DNA of 64,000 nucleotides from Shewanella seohaensis (GTDB lineage Bacteria; Pseudomonadota; Gammaproteobacteria; Enterobacterales; Shewanellaceae), in NCBI RefSeq assembly GCF_025449215.1, contig NZ_CP104900.1, forward strand, positions 62,001-126,000. Direction: 5' to 3'. The notes under the pieces were generated by a model. It saw only the letters and a program-made list of their open reading frames with translations, did no database searches and was not told the origin of the DNA. Position numbers and translations under genes: made by a program. Below, piece after piece: positions 63,946 to 64,000 of the stretch. Within the stretch, counting starts at the first letter, position 1. Every line of letters begins with the position of its first letter.

Positions 63946-64000
63946 TCACACCGCCGTGACAAAGCGCGCAATCGTGGCGATGAGCAGGGCCCAATCCGCG
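63946..64000 (-). CDS. Possible C-terminal end of an unidentified gene
   Basis: On the minus strand a frame is open from the window edge to a TGA at 63946-63948 and encodes ADWALLIATIARFVTAV, a mildly hydrophobic helix-like end. It is too short to identify, and it may be chance. It would lie upstream of rep on the same strand. Confidence 0.25.
   Translation of the reverse strand, partial: ADWALLIATIARFVTAV

Overview
The window is chromosomal DNA of a gammaproteobacterium, almost certainly a Shewanella. The evidence is gene order: pilBCD-coaE-zapD-yacG-mutT; gppA-rhlB divergent from trxA-rho; prmA-dusB-fis; lptM-lysA-dapF-DUF484-xerC-yigB beside cyaY/cyaA and hemCDXY; a Wolinella-type frdCAB cluster; and a complete bpfA (LapA-like) adhesin operon with bpfG and bpfD. 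No phage, transposon, integron or CRISPR array was seen. Apart from the adhesin repeats, the window looks like core genome.

Layout. 1-5.1 kb: end of pilB, then pilC, pilD, coaE, zapD, yacG and mutT on +. 5.2-10.1 kb: a periplasmic thioredoxin-like protein, gppA and rhlB on -, trxA and rho on +. 10.2-12.6 kb: a LysR regulator divergent from an oxidoreductase and a small monooxygenase. 12.6-17.0 kb (-): two cytochrome b subunits, then frdA and frdB, with a CRP-like palindrome upstream. 17.4-20.8 kb: prmA, dusB, fis and a RIC di-iron repair protein. 20.9-27.2 kb: an AlbA_2 protein, hupE, and the yigB-xerC-DUF484-dapF-lysA-lptM block on -, then cyaY. 27.2-34.0 kb: cyaA on -, hemC-hemD-hemX-hemY on +. 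34.4-58.4 kb: the giant adhesin, its type I exporter (ABC ATPase, membrane fusion protein, TolC-like AggA), an OmpA lipoprotein, the BpfG protease and the BpfD c-di-GMP receptor. 58.5-59.0 kb: four tRNA genes on -. 59.2-63.9 kb: a GAF-GAF-GGDEF-EAL protein and rep helicase.

The most striking system is the adhesin module. The bpfA reading frame, once repaired, is about 5,200 residues. It holds 29 tandem, almost identical 327-bp repeats, a TAAG cleavage site near the N terminus, and a C-terminal RTX export signal. BpfG would cut at TAAG and release the adhesin; BpfD, with degenerate GGDEF and EAL domains, would hold BpfG back when c-di-GMP is high. A protein with an intact GGDEF motif is encoded 0.8 kb further on.

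A warning for users: at least nine single-base frameshifts break eight ordinary genes (frdB, frdC2, prmA, RIC, DUF484, lysA twice, hemD, bpfD), and nine more lie in the bpfA repeats. Nearly all are one-base deletions in short homopolymer runs, several in essential or biosynthetic genes. I read them as sequencing or assembly errors and annotate the affected genes as full-length with a note.
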